Shown one piece after another: positions 10,547-19,235 of a stretch of DNA of 64,000 bases. Position numbers and translations under genes: made by a program. Source of the DNA: Microbacterium sp. oral taxon 186 str. F0373 (GTDB taxonomy: Bacteria > Actinomycetota > Actinomycetes > Actinomycetales > Microbacteriaceae). The notes beneath the pieces were generated by a model. It was not told the origin of the DNA, searched no databases, and saw only the letters and a program-made list of their open reading frames with translations. The stretch spans positions 2,010,023 through 2,074,022 of the forward strand of contig NZ_KE150457.1 in NCBI RefSeq assembly GCF_000411455.1, in the 5' to 3' direction. Every line of letters starts with the position of its first letter. Within the stretch, counting starts at the first letter, position 1.

Positions 10547-11047
10547 ATGATCCGCACCACCGCCGTACCCCGTTCCGTCCGCACCGGCGCTGCTGCCGCC
10601 TCGGTGTTCGGAATGATCGCCCTCGCGGGCTGCTCGGCCACCACGACGAGCACCGCGTCGCCGTCGACCGCCCCTGCCGACGAGTCCACCCCCTCGACGG
10701 CGTCCTCGGCTCCTGCCACCGGCAGCACCGGGGCCGCCGCCGCCGGCAGCGTGTACAAGGACGGCACCTACTCGGCCGACGGTTCGTACGCGACCCCCGA
10801 GTCGGTCGAGACCATCTCGGTGACGGTCACGCTCGCCGGCGATGTCATCACCGACGTGCAGGTCAGCGGAAATCCGACCAAGAGCGAGTCGAAGCAGTAT
10901 CAGAGCCAGTTCATCGGCGGAATCAGCTCCGAGGTCGTCGGCAAGAAGATCGAGGACATCTCGGTGTCGCGCGTCGCCGGTTCGTCGCTGACCAGCGGTG
11001 GATTCAACAAGGCGATCGAAGAGATCAAGACCGAAGCGAAGGCGTGA
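10547..11047 (+). CDS. FMN-binding domain lipoprotein (predicted flavinylated)
   Basis: Predicted exported lipoprotein of 166 residues: a basic start, a hydrophobic stretch and the lipobox LAGC with Cys29, followed by a Ser/Thr/Ala/Pro linker to about residue 65. The remainder (KDGTYSADGSYATPESVETISVTVTL to the end) is an FMN-binding domain of the NqrC/RnfG type. The usual SGAT acceptor appears as AGSSLTSGGF, so Ser147 would replace the flavin-bearing Thr. AAGGAGG precedes the ATG. The next gene is ApbE, the enzyme that attaches FMN to such domains, and overlaps by 4 nt. It probably carries electrons outside the membrane. Confidence 0.85.
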   Translation: MIRTTAVPRSVRTGAAAASVFGMIALAGCSATTTSTASPSTAPADESTPSTASSAPATGSTGAAAAGSVYKDGTYSADGSYATPESVETISVTVTLAGDVITDVQVSGNPTKSESKQYQSQFIGGISSEVVGKKIEDISVSRVAGSSLTSGGFNKAIEEIKTEAKA

Positions 11048-11946
11048 CCGCGCCCGACGCGCCCGACTCGTCCACGCCCCCCGCTTTCCGCTGGGAGTTC
11101 GAGGCGATCGGCACGCGCTGGCGCATCGACACGGCCGTGGAGTTGTCCGCCACGGTGCGCTCCGAGGTCGGTGTTCTGATCGACGCGTTCGACCGCGCGT
11201 GGTCGCGATTTCGGCCCGATGCCGAGATCGCCGCGCTCGCGACGGCGGCAGGATCCATCCCGGCGCCCGTCGATGCGGCGCCGATGCTGGATCTGTTCCT
11301 CGCGCTGAGCGAGGCCACGGCCGAAGCCGTCAACCCGCTCATCGGCGACGCGCTCGCGCGCCGTGGCTACGACGCCCAGTACGGGCTCGTGGACCACGGC
11401 GCGCAAGCCGCTCCGGCGGGATGGTCGCAGCTGCTGACATGGGGCGGCGATCGGCTCACCCTGCGCACGCCGGCGACGATCGATGTCGGAGCGCTCGGCA
11501 AAGGGCGCCTCGCCGACCGCGTGCTGCGTCGCGTCGCGGCGCACGTGGAGGGTGCGGTGACGGTCGACGCCGGCGGCGACATCGCTCTGCGCGGCAGCGA
11601 GACGATCGCACTCGAGCACCCCTTCGACCCGACGCGCGCGATCGGGGTGTGGCGGGTGACGGATGCCGCGCTCTGCGCGTCCGCGATCCAGCGCCGCGCC
11701 TGGCCGGCCGCGGACGGCGGGGGACTGCATCACGTGCTGGACGCGCGCACCGGAGAGCCGGTGCGCATGATCGCCGCGACGTGGGTGGTCGCTGCCGATG
11801 CCATGACCGCCGATGCCGCCGCCACCGCGCTCTTCTTCGACGGCGGACCCGCGTTCGCCGACGCTCACGCCGCGGCGTGGGTGCGTATGATCACCGACGG
11901 CCGCGTGGAGTGGTCGCCCGACAGTAAGGCACAGTTGTTCCTGTGA
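11044..11946 (+). CDS. apbE: FAD:protein FMN transferase (ApbE)
   Basis: Transfers FMN from FAD to a Thr/Ser of target domains outside the membrane. The 300-residue sequence shows the family order: FEAIGTRWRID near the start, FDRAWSRFRPDAEI, then TIDVGALGKGRLADRV around 147-162 (the D-x-G-x-x-x-KG motif) and TVDAGGDIALRG near 175. The C-terminal DAMTADAAATALFF carries the metal-binding D-x-x-T. The start GTG overlaps the previous stop (GTGA) and its stop overlaps the next start, so three genes form one unit. No signal peptide or lipobox is evident, so its site of action is uncertain. Confidence 0.92.
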   Translation: MTAPDAPDSSTPPAFRWEFEAIGTRWRIDTAVELSATVRSEVGVLIDAFDRAWSRFRPDAEIAALATAAGSIPAPVDAAPMLDLFLALSEATAEAVNPLIGDALARRGYDAQYGLVDHGAQAAPAGWSQLLTWGGDRLTLRTPATIDVGALGKGRLADRVLRRVAAHVEGAVTVDAGGDIALRGSETIALEHPFDPTRAIGVWRVTDAALCASAIQRRAWPAADGGGLHHVLDARTGEPVRMIAATWVVAADAMTADAAATALFFDGGPAFADAHAAAWVRMITDGRVEWSPDSKAQLFL

Positions 11947-13496
11947 TGAGCTCACTCACCGCGGCATGGAGTCGCGCCCTGGCGCTGCTCGGTCGCGTAT
12001 CGATGTACCGCCTGGTCGTTCTCGCGCTCGTCGTCCTGGCCGCGATCGCTCTCGTGCTGTCCTTCGCGGGAGCGGTCGGACCCTCGCCGTGGGAGCTGCT
12101 GGTTACCCTCCTCGTGCTCGCGTTGGTCTGTGCCGCGACCGATGCGATCGCGCACCGCGTGCTCGGCAAGGACTGGCGGTGGGAGTCGTCGCTCGTCACC
12201 GTGCTGATCCTGCTGTTCGTCCTGCGCTCTACGGTGGAGCCGGCGGCGCTCGTGGGCATCGCCGTCGCGGGACTCGTAGCCTCGGCATCCAAGTACCTGC
12301 TGGTCTGGCAGGGACGCCACATCTTCAATCCCGCTGCGGTCGGCGCGACGGTGCTCACGGTGTTGAGCGTGTGGCTGCCGGACCTGGGCTCGTCCGCATG
12401 GTGGGTGGGTTCCCCCTTGCTCGCCGGACCCGTCATCCTGCTCGGCCTCGTCGTGCTCGTTCGCACCGAGAAGGTGCGCATCATCGCGCTCTTCCTCGTC
12501 GTCGCGGTGGCGGTCGCCTTCGTGCGCACCACGCTGCAGTACCAGCAGGCGGGGCTCGCACTCGATGCGGGGACGGTGTTCTGGAACATCCTCTGGTCGT
12601 CGCCGTTCCTGTTCCTCGGCGCTTTCATGCTCTCCGAGCCGCTGACGCTGCCCCCGCGCCGGTGGCAGCAGTTCGCGGTCGCGGCGGTGGTCGGCGTCCT
12701 CGCCGGCTGGCCCGTCGACGTCGGCGACGTCAGTCTCGGTCAGGAGCGCGCGCTGCTGGTCGGCAACCTCATCGCCTTCGTCTTCGCCCTACGTACGGCG
12801 GTGCGCCTCACCTTCCAGGAACGTGTCGCCCTCACGCCCACCGTGTGCGAGCTGTCGTTCCGGGCGGAACGGCGCTTCCGTTTCATCGCGGGGCAGTATC
12901 TCGAGCTCGAGGTGCCGCACCCCCGCCCCGATGCGCGTGGCACGCGCCGGGAGTTCAGCATCGTCTCGGCCCCGGAGGAGCTGCCGGAGGTGCGCATCGC
13001 GCTGCGCGAAGGATCGCAGTCCAGCTACAAGAAGGCGCTCGCGCTCGTCGAGCCGGGCCAGCAGCTCGCGGTGACCGGCGTGTGGGGCGACTTCGTCCTG
13101 CCGGCGCGCGCGTCGGCGCCGGTGCTCATGGTCGCCGCCGGCATCGGCGTCACGCCCTTCGTCTCGCAGCTGCGCCACCTGCGCCTGTCGGGGGAGCAGC
13201 GTGACGTGGTGTTCGTCTACGTCGCCGCGGATGCCGAAGAGCTCGCGTTTCGCGACGAGCTCGAACACGCCCGCATTCCGGTGATCGTCTTCACTCGCAC
13301 CGAGCCAGACACGCTTCCCGGGCACTGGACGTGGGCGCAGGGCGTCCGTCTGGATGCCGCGGGACTGCTGCAGATGGTGCCCGATCTCGCGTCGCGGCAT
13401 GCCTACGTGTCGGGTCCGCCGCGTCTCATCGCGGATCTCGCCCCCGCCCTCGAGAAGGCTCGGACACTCACGACGGACGCCTTCTCGGGTTACTGA
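11946..13496 (+). CDS. RnfD/NqrB-like membrane protein fused to a ferredoxin reductase-type FAD/NAD(P)H domain
   Basis: 516 residues in two parts. Residues 1 to about 285 contain roughly nine hydrophobic helices and the conserved GRHIFNPAAVGA of RnfD/NqrB-like proteins. Residues from about 290 form an FNR module: TFQERVALTPTVCELSF, the FAD segment TRREFSIVSAPEE and the nucleotide segment VLMVAAGIGVTPFVSQLRHL. This layout would pass electrons from cytosolic NAD(P)H across the membrane to the flavinylated lipoprotein made two genes upstream. The ATG overlaps the apbE stop. No clear SGAT flavinylation site is seen in the membrane half, so the membrane cofactor is uncertain. Confidence 0.85.
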   Translation: MSSLTAAWSRALALLGRVSMYRLVVLALVVLAAIALVLSFAGAVGPSPWELLVTLLVLALVCAATDAIAHRVLGKDWRWESSLVTVLILLFVLRSTVEPAALVGIAVAGLVASASKYLLVWQGRHIFNPAAVGATVLTVLSVWLPDLGSSAWWVGSPLLAGPVILLGLVVLVRTEKVRIIALFLVVAVAVAFVRTTLQYQQAGLALDAGTVFWNILWSSPFLFLGAFMLSEPLTLPPRRWQQFAVAAVVGVLAGWPVDVGDVSLGQERALLVGNLIAFVFALRTAVRLTFQERVALTPTVCELSFRAERRFRFIAGQYLELEVPHPRPDARGTRREFSIVSAPEELPEVRIALREGSQSSYKKALALVEPGQQLAVTGVWGDFVLPARASAPVLMVAAGIGVTPFVSQLRHLRLSGEQRDVVFVYVAADAEELAFRDELEHARIPVIVFTRTEPDTLPGHWTWAQGVRLDAAGLLQMVPDLASRHAYVSGPPRLIADLAPALEKARTLTTDAFSGY

Positions 13497-13576
13497 TCGG
13501 CACCGCACCCGTGGTGCGGGGGCCGCGTGCGCCCGGTCGTCGGGGCGGTCTCGGCCCCGGTCGCGCGCAGCCCGGG

Positions 13577-15121
13577 TCAGGCCGGCGCGTCGGCCGCGTG
13601 CGGGGCCGCCGGGCGCGCCGGCAGTCGTACCTCGAACTCGGTGTGTCCCGGTTCGCTGTTGACGGAGATCGTGCCGTGGTGCGCGGTGACGATCGCCTTC
13701 GCGATCGACAGGCCCAGGCCGGTACCTCCGGTCTGGCGTGCGCGGGAGGCGTCGCCGCGCGCAAACCTCTCGAACAGCTCGCCGGCGACCACCGGATCGA
13801 TGCCGGGACCGTTGTCGGTGACGCGCACGACGGCGTCGCCCTCCTCGACGGCGACGCTCGCGGTGACCGTCGTTCCTGCCGGCGTGTGCACGCGGGCGTT
13901 GGTGAGCAGGTTCGCCACGACCTGATGCAGACGCATCGCATCTCCGGCGACGACGACCGGTTCTTCGGCGGCATCCAGCTGCCATTCGTGTCCCGAGCCG
14001 GCGACCTGTGCGTCGGCGACACTGTCGACGACCACTCGCGTGAGGTCGACGGCGCCGTACACGAGTTCCTTGCCCTCGTCGAGTCGAGCCAGCAGCAGCA
14101 GGTCTTCGACGAGCGCCGTCATCCGCAGGGAGGCGGACTGGATGCGCTCCAGGCTCTGCTCCGACTGCTCGGCGCTGATCGCGACCTGGGCCGGTGTGGC
14201 CGCGTCGCCGGCGGCGTTCACGGTTCGCAGCGACCGCAGGGAAAGCTCGGAGTAGCCGCGGATCGCCGCCAGGGGAGTGCGCAGCTCGTGGCTGGCGTCG
14301 GCCACGAACGAGCGCATGCGTTCCTCGTTGCGTTGCCGGGCGGCCAGTGACACGTCGATGTGGTCGAGCAGAGTGTTCAGTGCCGCACCGACACGCCCGA
14401 TCTCATCGCTCGCATCGGCTTCGGATGCCGGGACGCGCTCGGAGATGGTGACGTCGCCCGAGTCCAGCGGCTGCGCAGCGACGCGTGTCGCCGTGGCGGC
14501 GACGGCCCGAAGCGGCCGAAGGGAATAGCGGATCACCACGGCGATGACGGCCGCCAGCAGCAGCAGCCCTCCGGTGGTGACGAGGGCGACGGTCGTCAGG
14601 ATCTGCGCAATGGTCGTGTTCACGGTCGACACCGGCAGCCCGACCGCGATCGCGTAGGGACCGGCGCCGGTGGTGAACAGCCGGTAGGTGCCGATGTCGT
14701 CCACCGTCCCCGTCGCGGAGGGACCGGAGTCGAATGCGTTGGCGATCTCGAGCACCTGTGCGTCCGTCAGCGACTTCACGCTGTTGCCGTCGAGGTACGC
14801 CCCGTCAAAGCCGCTCGCCGACCTCACGATCAGCAGCACTCCGGGAGTTCGCACGCGCGCATCCTGCAGCACGGTGTACGCGGACTGCACGGTGCCGAAG
14901 TCCACCTTCTGCGAGAGCAGTTGCGCGCTGACACTGGCTGCCGCATCGCGCACCTGTGTGTCGAGCTGGCCGGACAGGATGTTGCCGAGCAGCGCGCTGG
15001 TGGCGACGCCGATCATCGCCAGAATCAGCGTGACCATGCCGACGACGGCCGCGATCAGTCGCGTCTGCAGGCTCCATTGCGGTCGCCGTCGGACCTTCTT
15101 CGGCGCAGGCGCTGCGCTCAC
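13577..15121 (-). CDS. Sensor histidine kinase (two-component system)
   Basis: 514-residue membrane kinase. A first helix lies at about 26-48, an extracytoplasmic sensor region at about 49-180, a second helix near 185-210, then HAMP. The phospho-acceptor box is SHELRTPLAAIRGYSEL, the N box VVANLLTNARVHTP and the G boxes VTDNGPGIDP and GGTGLGLSIAKAIV. The GTG start overlaps the stop of the response regulator gene (GTGA), so they are co-translated. The pair is divergent from a MacB-type ABC exporter, a common arrangement for antimicrobial-peptide or cell-envelope stress sensing; the ligand is not evident. Confidence 0.93.
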   Translation of the reverse strand: MSAAPAPKKVRRRPQWSLQTRLIAAVVGMVTLILAMIGVATSALLGNILSGQLDTQVRDAAASVSAQLLSQKVDFGTVQSAYTVLQDARVRTPGVLLIVRSASGFDGAYLDGNSVKSLTDAQVLEIANAFDSGPSATGTVDDIGTYRLFTTGAGPYAIAVGLPVSTVNTTIAQILTTVALVTTGGLLLLAAVIAVVIRYSLRPLRAVAATATRVAAQPLDSGDVTISERVPASEADASDEIGRVGAALNTLLDHIDVSLAARQRNEERMRSFVADASHELRTPLAAIRGYSELSLRSLRTVNAAGDAATPAQVAISAEQSEQSLERIQSASLRMTALVEDLLLLARLDEGKELVYGAVDLTRVVVDSVADAQVAGSGHEWQLDAAEEPVVVAGDAMRLHQVVANLLTNARVHTPAGTTVTASVAVEEGDAVVRVTDNGPGIDPVVAGELFERFARGDASRARQTGGTGLGLSIAKAIVTAHHGTISVNSEPGHTEFEVRLPARPAAPHAADAPA

Positions 15122-15852
15122 TGCGGAGCTTTGATCATGTAGCCCACGCCGCGCACCGTGTGGATGAGCGGGTCACGGCCCGCGTCGATCTTCTTCCTCA
15201 GGTAGGAGATGTACAGCTCGACCACCGAGGAGCGCCCGCCGAAGTCGTAGTTCCAGACGCGGTCCAGGATCTGGGCCTTCGACACGACGCGACGCTGGTT
15301 GCGCATGAGGAAGCGCAACAGCTCGAACTCCGTCGCCGTCAGCTCGATCTCGGTGTCGCCGCGCATGACCTCATGGGAGTCCTCGTTCAGTGTCAGCTCA
15401 CCGACGCGCAGGACGGGGTCGGCGCCGCCCGCTGTCGCGGTGCCGGCGCGGCGCATCAGACCGCGCAGACGCGCGACGACCTCTTCCAGGCTGAACGGTT
15501 TGGTGACGTAGTCGTCGCCGCCGGCGGTGAGGCCCGCGACGCGGTCGGCGACGGCATCCTTCGCCGTGAGGAAGAGCACCGGCACATCGTTGCCGGCGTG
15601 ACGCAGTCGCTGCAGCACCGACATGCCGTCGAGGTCGGGCATCATGATGTCGAGCACCATGGCGTCGGGATCGAACTCGCGCGCCTGCGCGAGCGCGTCG
15701 AATCCCGACCCCGCCGTGCGGACCTCCCAGCCCTCCATGCGCAGCGCCATCGAGAGCAGGTCCGTGAGCATCTGCTCGTCGTCGACGACGAGGACGCGAA
15801 GCGCCGACCCGTCTGGGCGGTGCAGGACAGGGGAGGCGGCGAGAGCGGTCAT
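15118..15852 (-). CDS. OmpR/PhoB-family response regulator
   Basis: 244 residues. The receiver domain has DDE near the start (VLVVDDEQM), the phospho-acceptor Asp in MVLDIMMPDLDG, and the switch Lys in TKPFS. The C-terminal winged helix has LTATEFELLRFLMRNQRRVVSK and VVELYISYLRKKID. I took the ATG giving MTALAASPVL; a longer in-frame start 123 nt upstream would add an unrelated N-terminus crossing the inverted repeat in the promoter region. It shares an operon with the kinase and probably controls the divergent ABC genes. Confidence 0.93.
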   Translation of the reverse strand: MTALAASPVLHRPDGSALRVLVVDDEQMLTDLLSMALRMEGWEVRTAGSGFDALAQAREFDPDAMVLDIMMPDLDGMSVLQRLRHAGNDVPVLFLTAKDAVADRVAGLTAGGDDYVTKPFSLEEVVARLRGLMRRAGTATAGGADPVLRVGELTLNEDSHEVMRGDTEIELTATEFELLRFLMRNQRRVVSKAQILDRVWNYDFGGRSSVVELYISYLRKKIDAGRDPLIHTVRGVGYMIKAPQ

Positions 15853-15895
15853 GGCTCCATTGTGCTGCCGGTACTGTGAAGAACCTATGCGTCGC

Positions 15896-15945
15896 GCTAT
15901 GAGCCCGCTGTGGATTGCAGCAGGCTCTGCCGAGTGGCTCATAGC
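15896..15945. promoter_or_regulatory. 10-bp inverted repeat in the RR/ABC divergent promoter
   Basis: GCTATGAGCC (15896-15905) and GGCTCATAGC (15936-15945) are perfect reverse complements separated by 30 bp. They lie between the response regulator start (15852) and the ABC permease start (16045). They could be two operator halves spaced about four helical turns centre to centre, or an mRNA hairpin in the permease leader. Confidence 0.5.
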
Positions 15946-16044
15946 CACTTCCTCAGTCGCCCTTCGATCGCGCATCGAAACGGCTCGTACGTTCGTCGCG
16001 TCGGCGCACCGAGCACCCGGGCTCCCTCGCCAGAAGGAGACGCG

Positions 16045-17336
16045 ATGTATTGGACGTATCTGCGCCGTGAGCTGTCCGGCCGCAAGAAGCAGACCACGAT
16101 CGTGGCGATCGGCCTGGCCGTCGCGGTCGCGCTGGTCATCATGGTCAACGCGCTGTCCGCGGGCGTGCGCGACGCCCAGTCGGAGGCCCTGGCCTCGGTA
16201 TACGGCGTCGGCACCGACCTCACCGTCACCGGCGCGCAGGCCCAGCCCGGCTCGAACACGCGCGGTGGTCGCTTCAACTTCGAAGGCGGCGGCGGCCAGA
16301 CCGGCGCGGACGGGACGACCACCCTCAACCAGTCGCGCCTGGTCACCGGGTTCGGTCGCAGCACGCTGGACGCGTCGGTGCCTTCGGCGTGGATTCCTTC
16401 AGCGTGCTCGGCGTCGACCCGGGCGCCACCGCCGCGGGGCCGTTGACGGCTGCCACCGTCAGCGGCGGACGCGCGCTCACCTCTTCTGACGCGGGTACGG
16501 ATGTCGCCGTGGTCGACGCGACCTACGCGGCCAGTGCCTCTCTCGCCGTGGACGGCACCATCGATGTGGCGGGGACGCCGTTCCAGATCGTCGGGATCGT
16601 CGCGTCCTCGTCCTCGTCGGCCGACACCGCCGCCAACGTCTACATTCCGCTCGATGTCGCACAGAAGCTCTCCGGCGCGGGCGACGTCGTGTCCACGGTG
16701 TACGTGCAGGTCAGCTCGAGCGATCGCATCGCCGCGATCCAGTCCGCGCTCAAGGCCGCCCTCCCCACGGCGACCGTCAGCTCGCAGTCGGATCTTGCCT
16801 CGACCGTCTCGGGCTCGCTCGCCAGCGCGAGCTCGCTGATCACGAACCTGGGCACGTGGCTGTCGATCATCGTCCTCGTGGTGGCCGTCGCTCTCGCGGT
16901 CCTGTTCACGATCTCGGGTATCTCCCGACGCACCCGTGAGCTGGGCACGCTGAAGGCCATCGGGTGGTCCAACGCGCGTGTGGTCGGCCAGGTGGCGGGG
17001 GAGTCCGTGGTCCAGGCCCTCATCGGCGGTGTCATCGGCGTGGCGCTCGGCCTCATCGGCGCGCTGATCATCAGCATCATCGCCCCCACGGTGTCGGCCT
17101 CCGCGGGCGCGACCGCCGGCCGAGGTCCGGGCGGGGGTGGTCGCGGTGGGGGAAGCGGGTTCGGCGGTCAGCTGGCGCAGACGACAACCGAGATCGCCCT
17201 GCACGCGCCGCTGTCGCTCTGGATCGTCGGGCTCGCTCTCGTGCTCGCCGTCCTCGGCGGACTGATCGCCGGCGTGTTCGGTGGCTGGCGTGCCGCCCGT
17301 CTCAGCCCCGCAGAAGCACTACGGGCGGTCTCGTGA
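16045..17336 (+). pseudogene. MacB/FtsX-type ABC transporter permease, frameshifted
   Basis: The first frame starts at an ATG with GGAGA upstream (MYWTYLRRELSGRKKQTT), has the first membrane helix IVAIGLAVAVALVIMVN, and runs to TLDAS near 16370 before going out of register and stopping at 16446. The remainder continues in another frame from VGAFGVDSFSVLGVD (about 16370) through two or three further helices, the FtsX core (TLKAIGWSNARVVGQV) and GGWRAARLSPAEALRAVS to 17336. From family memory, homologues carry about 40-60 extra residues with a Gly-rich loop between TLDAS and the FSVLGVD segment, so a deletion may have caused the frame change. The ATPase gene downstream is intact. A base-call error is the alternative. 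Confidence 0.75.
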
Positions 17337-17386
17337 GCACCCCGGCCGCCCCCACCGACATCCACCATCTCGAAGGAATGACCGAC

Positions 17387-18112
17387 ATGACCGTGATCGA
17401 TGACACCATCGCTACCCCTGCGCCGACCGCGGCGGGAGCGGCCTATCGCTTGACGTCCGTGACGAAGACCTACCGTCAGAAGGGCAGGGAGGTGAAGGCC
17501 TTGACGGGGGTCGACCTGCAGATCGAGGCAGGAGAGTTCGCGACGATCCAGGGTCCCACGGGTGGGGGCAAGTCGACCCTGCTTCAGATGCTCGGCGCGC
17601 TCGACGTCCCGACCAGCGGAACGGTGCTGCTCGGCGACACCGACCTCGCGGCGGCATCCGCGACGGACCTGCAGAAGGTGCGCGCGCACGAGATCGGCTT
17701 CGTGTTCCAGGCCTTCAATCTCATTCCCACGCTCACCGCGGCGGAGAACGTCGCCATGGGGTTGGAACCGCTGCGTCTGGACAGTGCCGACCGTCACACC
17801 CGTGTCGAGGAGGCGCTCGCGCACGTCGGCCTCTCCGATCGCGGCAGCCACCGTCCGGGGGAGCTCTCCGGCGGGCAGCAGCAGCGGGTGGCGATCGCGC
17901 GGGCCATCGCCAAGCGCCCGCGCGTGCTGCTGGCGGATGAGCCGACCGGGAATCTGGATGAGTCGATGCGCGACGAGATCCTCGTGGTGCTCGAACGTCT
18001 CTCCGCCGAGGGGCTGACCCTCGTCGTCGTCACCCATGACTCGGCCGTCGCGCGCCGCGCCCGTCGCCGGCTGCGGCTCGACAAGGGCGCCGTCACCGAC
18101 ATCACGGCATGA
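17387..18112 (+). CDS. ABC transporter ATP-binding protein (MacB/LolD type)
   Basis: 241-residue ATPase: Walker A GPTGGGKSTLLQ, Q-loop FVFQAFNLIP, signature LSGGQQQRVAIARAIA, Walker B VLLADEPTGNLD, switch His in VVTHD. Partner of the upstream permease. I chose the ATG at 17387 because AAGGA lies 9 nt before it; an in-frame GTG at 17333 overlaps the permease stop (GTGA) and would add 18 residues. Such ATPases power export or mechanotransmission with FtsX-like permeases and are often controlled by an adjacent two-component system, as here. Confidence 0.9.
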   Translation: MTVIDDTIATPAPTAAGAAYRLTSVTKTYRQKGREVKALTGVDLQIEAGEFATIQGPTGGGKSTLLQMLGALDVPTSGTVLLGDTDLAAASATDLQKVRAHEIGFVFQAFNLIPTLTAAENVAMGLEPLRLDSADRHTRVEEALAHVGLSDRGSHRPGELSGGQQQRVAIARAIAKRPRVLLADEPTGNLDESMRDEILVVLERLSAEGLTLVVVTHDSAVARRARRRLRLDKGAVTDITA

Positions 18113-18157
18113 GAGCGGTGAGGAGCGGGGCCGCCCGGCGGGCCTAGGGTTGCTCTC

Positions 18158-19171
18158 ATGGCTCAGCCCCAATGCGTCGTCTACGACGGCGGCATCGCTC
18201 ACCCCACCGACGCCGCTCCGGCCGATGCGCTCGCCGAGGCGCGCCGCCGGGGCGGGATGCTCTGGGTCGGCCTGAGTGCCCCGAGTGCTGACGAGGTGAG
18301 TGCGCTCGCCGACGTGCTGCAGCTGGAACGGCTCGGCGTCGCGACGGCGCTGCGCACTCATCAGCGGTCGAAGCTCGAGCGCTTCGGCGATCACCTGTTC
18401 GTCGTCGTCCAGCCCTCCCAGTACGACGAGCCGACCGAGACGGTGCAGTGCCGCGAAGTCGACCTCTTCGTCGGCCCCGACTTCTTCGTCGTCATCTCCG
18501 GCGACGGCGCGGTCGACATCGATCGGATCCGGGCGCTGCTCGACGAGCATCCCGACATCGCGGCTCGAGGGCCCCTGGGCGTGCTCTGGGGAACGTTCGA
18601 GTACGTCACGCGCGGGTACCGGTCCGTCATGGACGAGATCGAGCACGACATCGACGAGATCGAGGAGGAACTGTTCGGGGAGGACGAGGGCGTCTCCCGG
18701 CGGATCTTCGCCCTGCAGCGCGAGGTCATCGACCTGCGGCACGCGACGGCGCCGCTGCCGGCGATGATGGACCGCCTGGAGCACTACGTGAGTACACGGA
18801 TGCCGAGTGGTGAGGCCCCCGGATATCGGGAGATCGCCGATCGTGCCCGCTACATCGACGCGCGAGTGGCGGCGTTTCGCGAAACCCTCGACAATGCGCT
18901 GACGATCCACGCGACGATCGTCGACCAGCGACGCAACGACCAGATGAGCGAGATGACGCGCACGAGCATCGAGCAGAACGATCAGGTCAAGAAGATCTCG
19001 TCCTGGGCCGCCATCGGCTTCGCGCCGACGCTCGTCGCCGGCATCTACGGTATGAACTTCCACGACATGCCCGAACTGTCATGGCCGTGGGGGTATCCCT
19101 TCGCCATCGCGCTCATGGCGGCCGTCAGCACGGGGCTGTATCTGGTCTTCAAGAAGAAGGACTGGATCTAG
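18158..19171 (+). CDS. corA: CorA-family Mg2+/Co2+ transporter
   Basis: 337 residues with a large cytosolic N-terminal domain and two C-terminal helices. The selectivity motif GMN appears in VAGIYGMNFHDMPE at the end of the first helix, and the second helix ends with the basic tail VFKKKDWI. Acidic helices (DEIEHDIDEIEEELFGED) match the CorA funnel. It stands alone between the ABC genes and gnd, with a strong hairpin terminator after it. Confidence 0.93.
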   Translation: MAQPQCVVYDGGIAHPTDAAPADALAEARRRGGMLWVGLSAPSADEVSALADVLQLERLGVATALRTHQRSKLERFGDHLFVVVQPSQYDEPTETVQCREVDLFVGPDFFVVISGDGAVDIDRIRALLDEHPDIAARGPLGVLWGTFEYVTRGYRSVMDEIEHDIDEIEEELFGEDEGVSRRIFALQREVIDLRHATAPLPAMMDRLEHYVSTRMPSGEAPGYREIADRARYIDARVAAFRETLDNALTIHATIVDQRRNDQMSEMTRTSIEQNDQVKKISSWAAIGFAPTLVAGIYGMNFHDMPELSWPWGYPFAIALMAAVSTGLYLVFKKKDWI

Positions 19172-19182
19172 GCCTTTCGACT

Positions 19183-19225
19183 CGCGGCTGAGCAGGGCGG
19201 GTCGAAACGCCCCCGCTCAGCCGCG
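19183..19225. terminator. Bidirectional terminator between corA and gnd
   Basis: CGCGGCTGAGC (19183-19193) pairs perfectly with GCTCAGCCGCG (19215-19225), and GGGCG/CGCCC inside extends the stem. It sits between two convergent genes, so it can end both transcripts. Confidence 0.75.
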
Positions 19226-19235
19226 CCGCGGGCGG

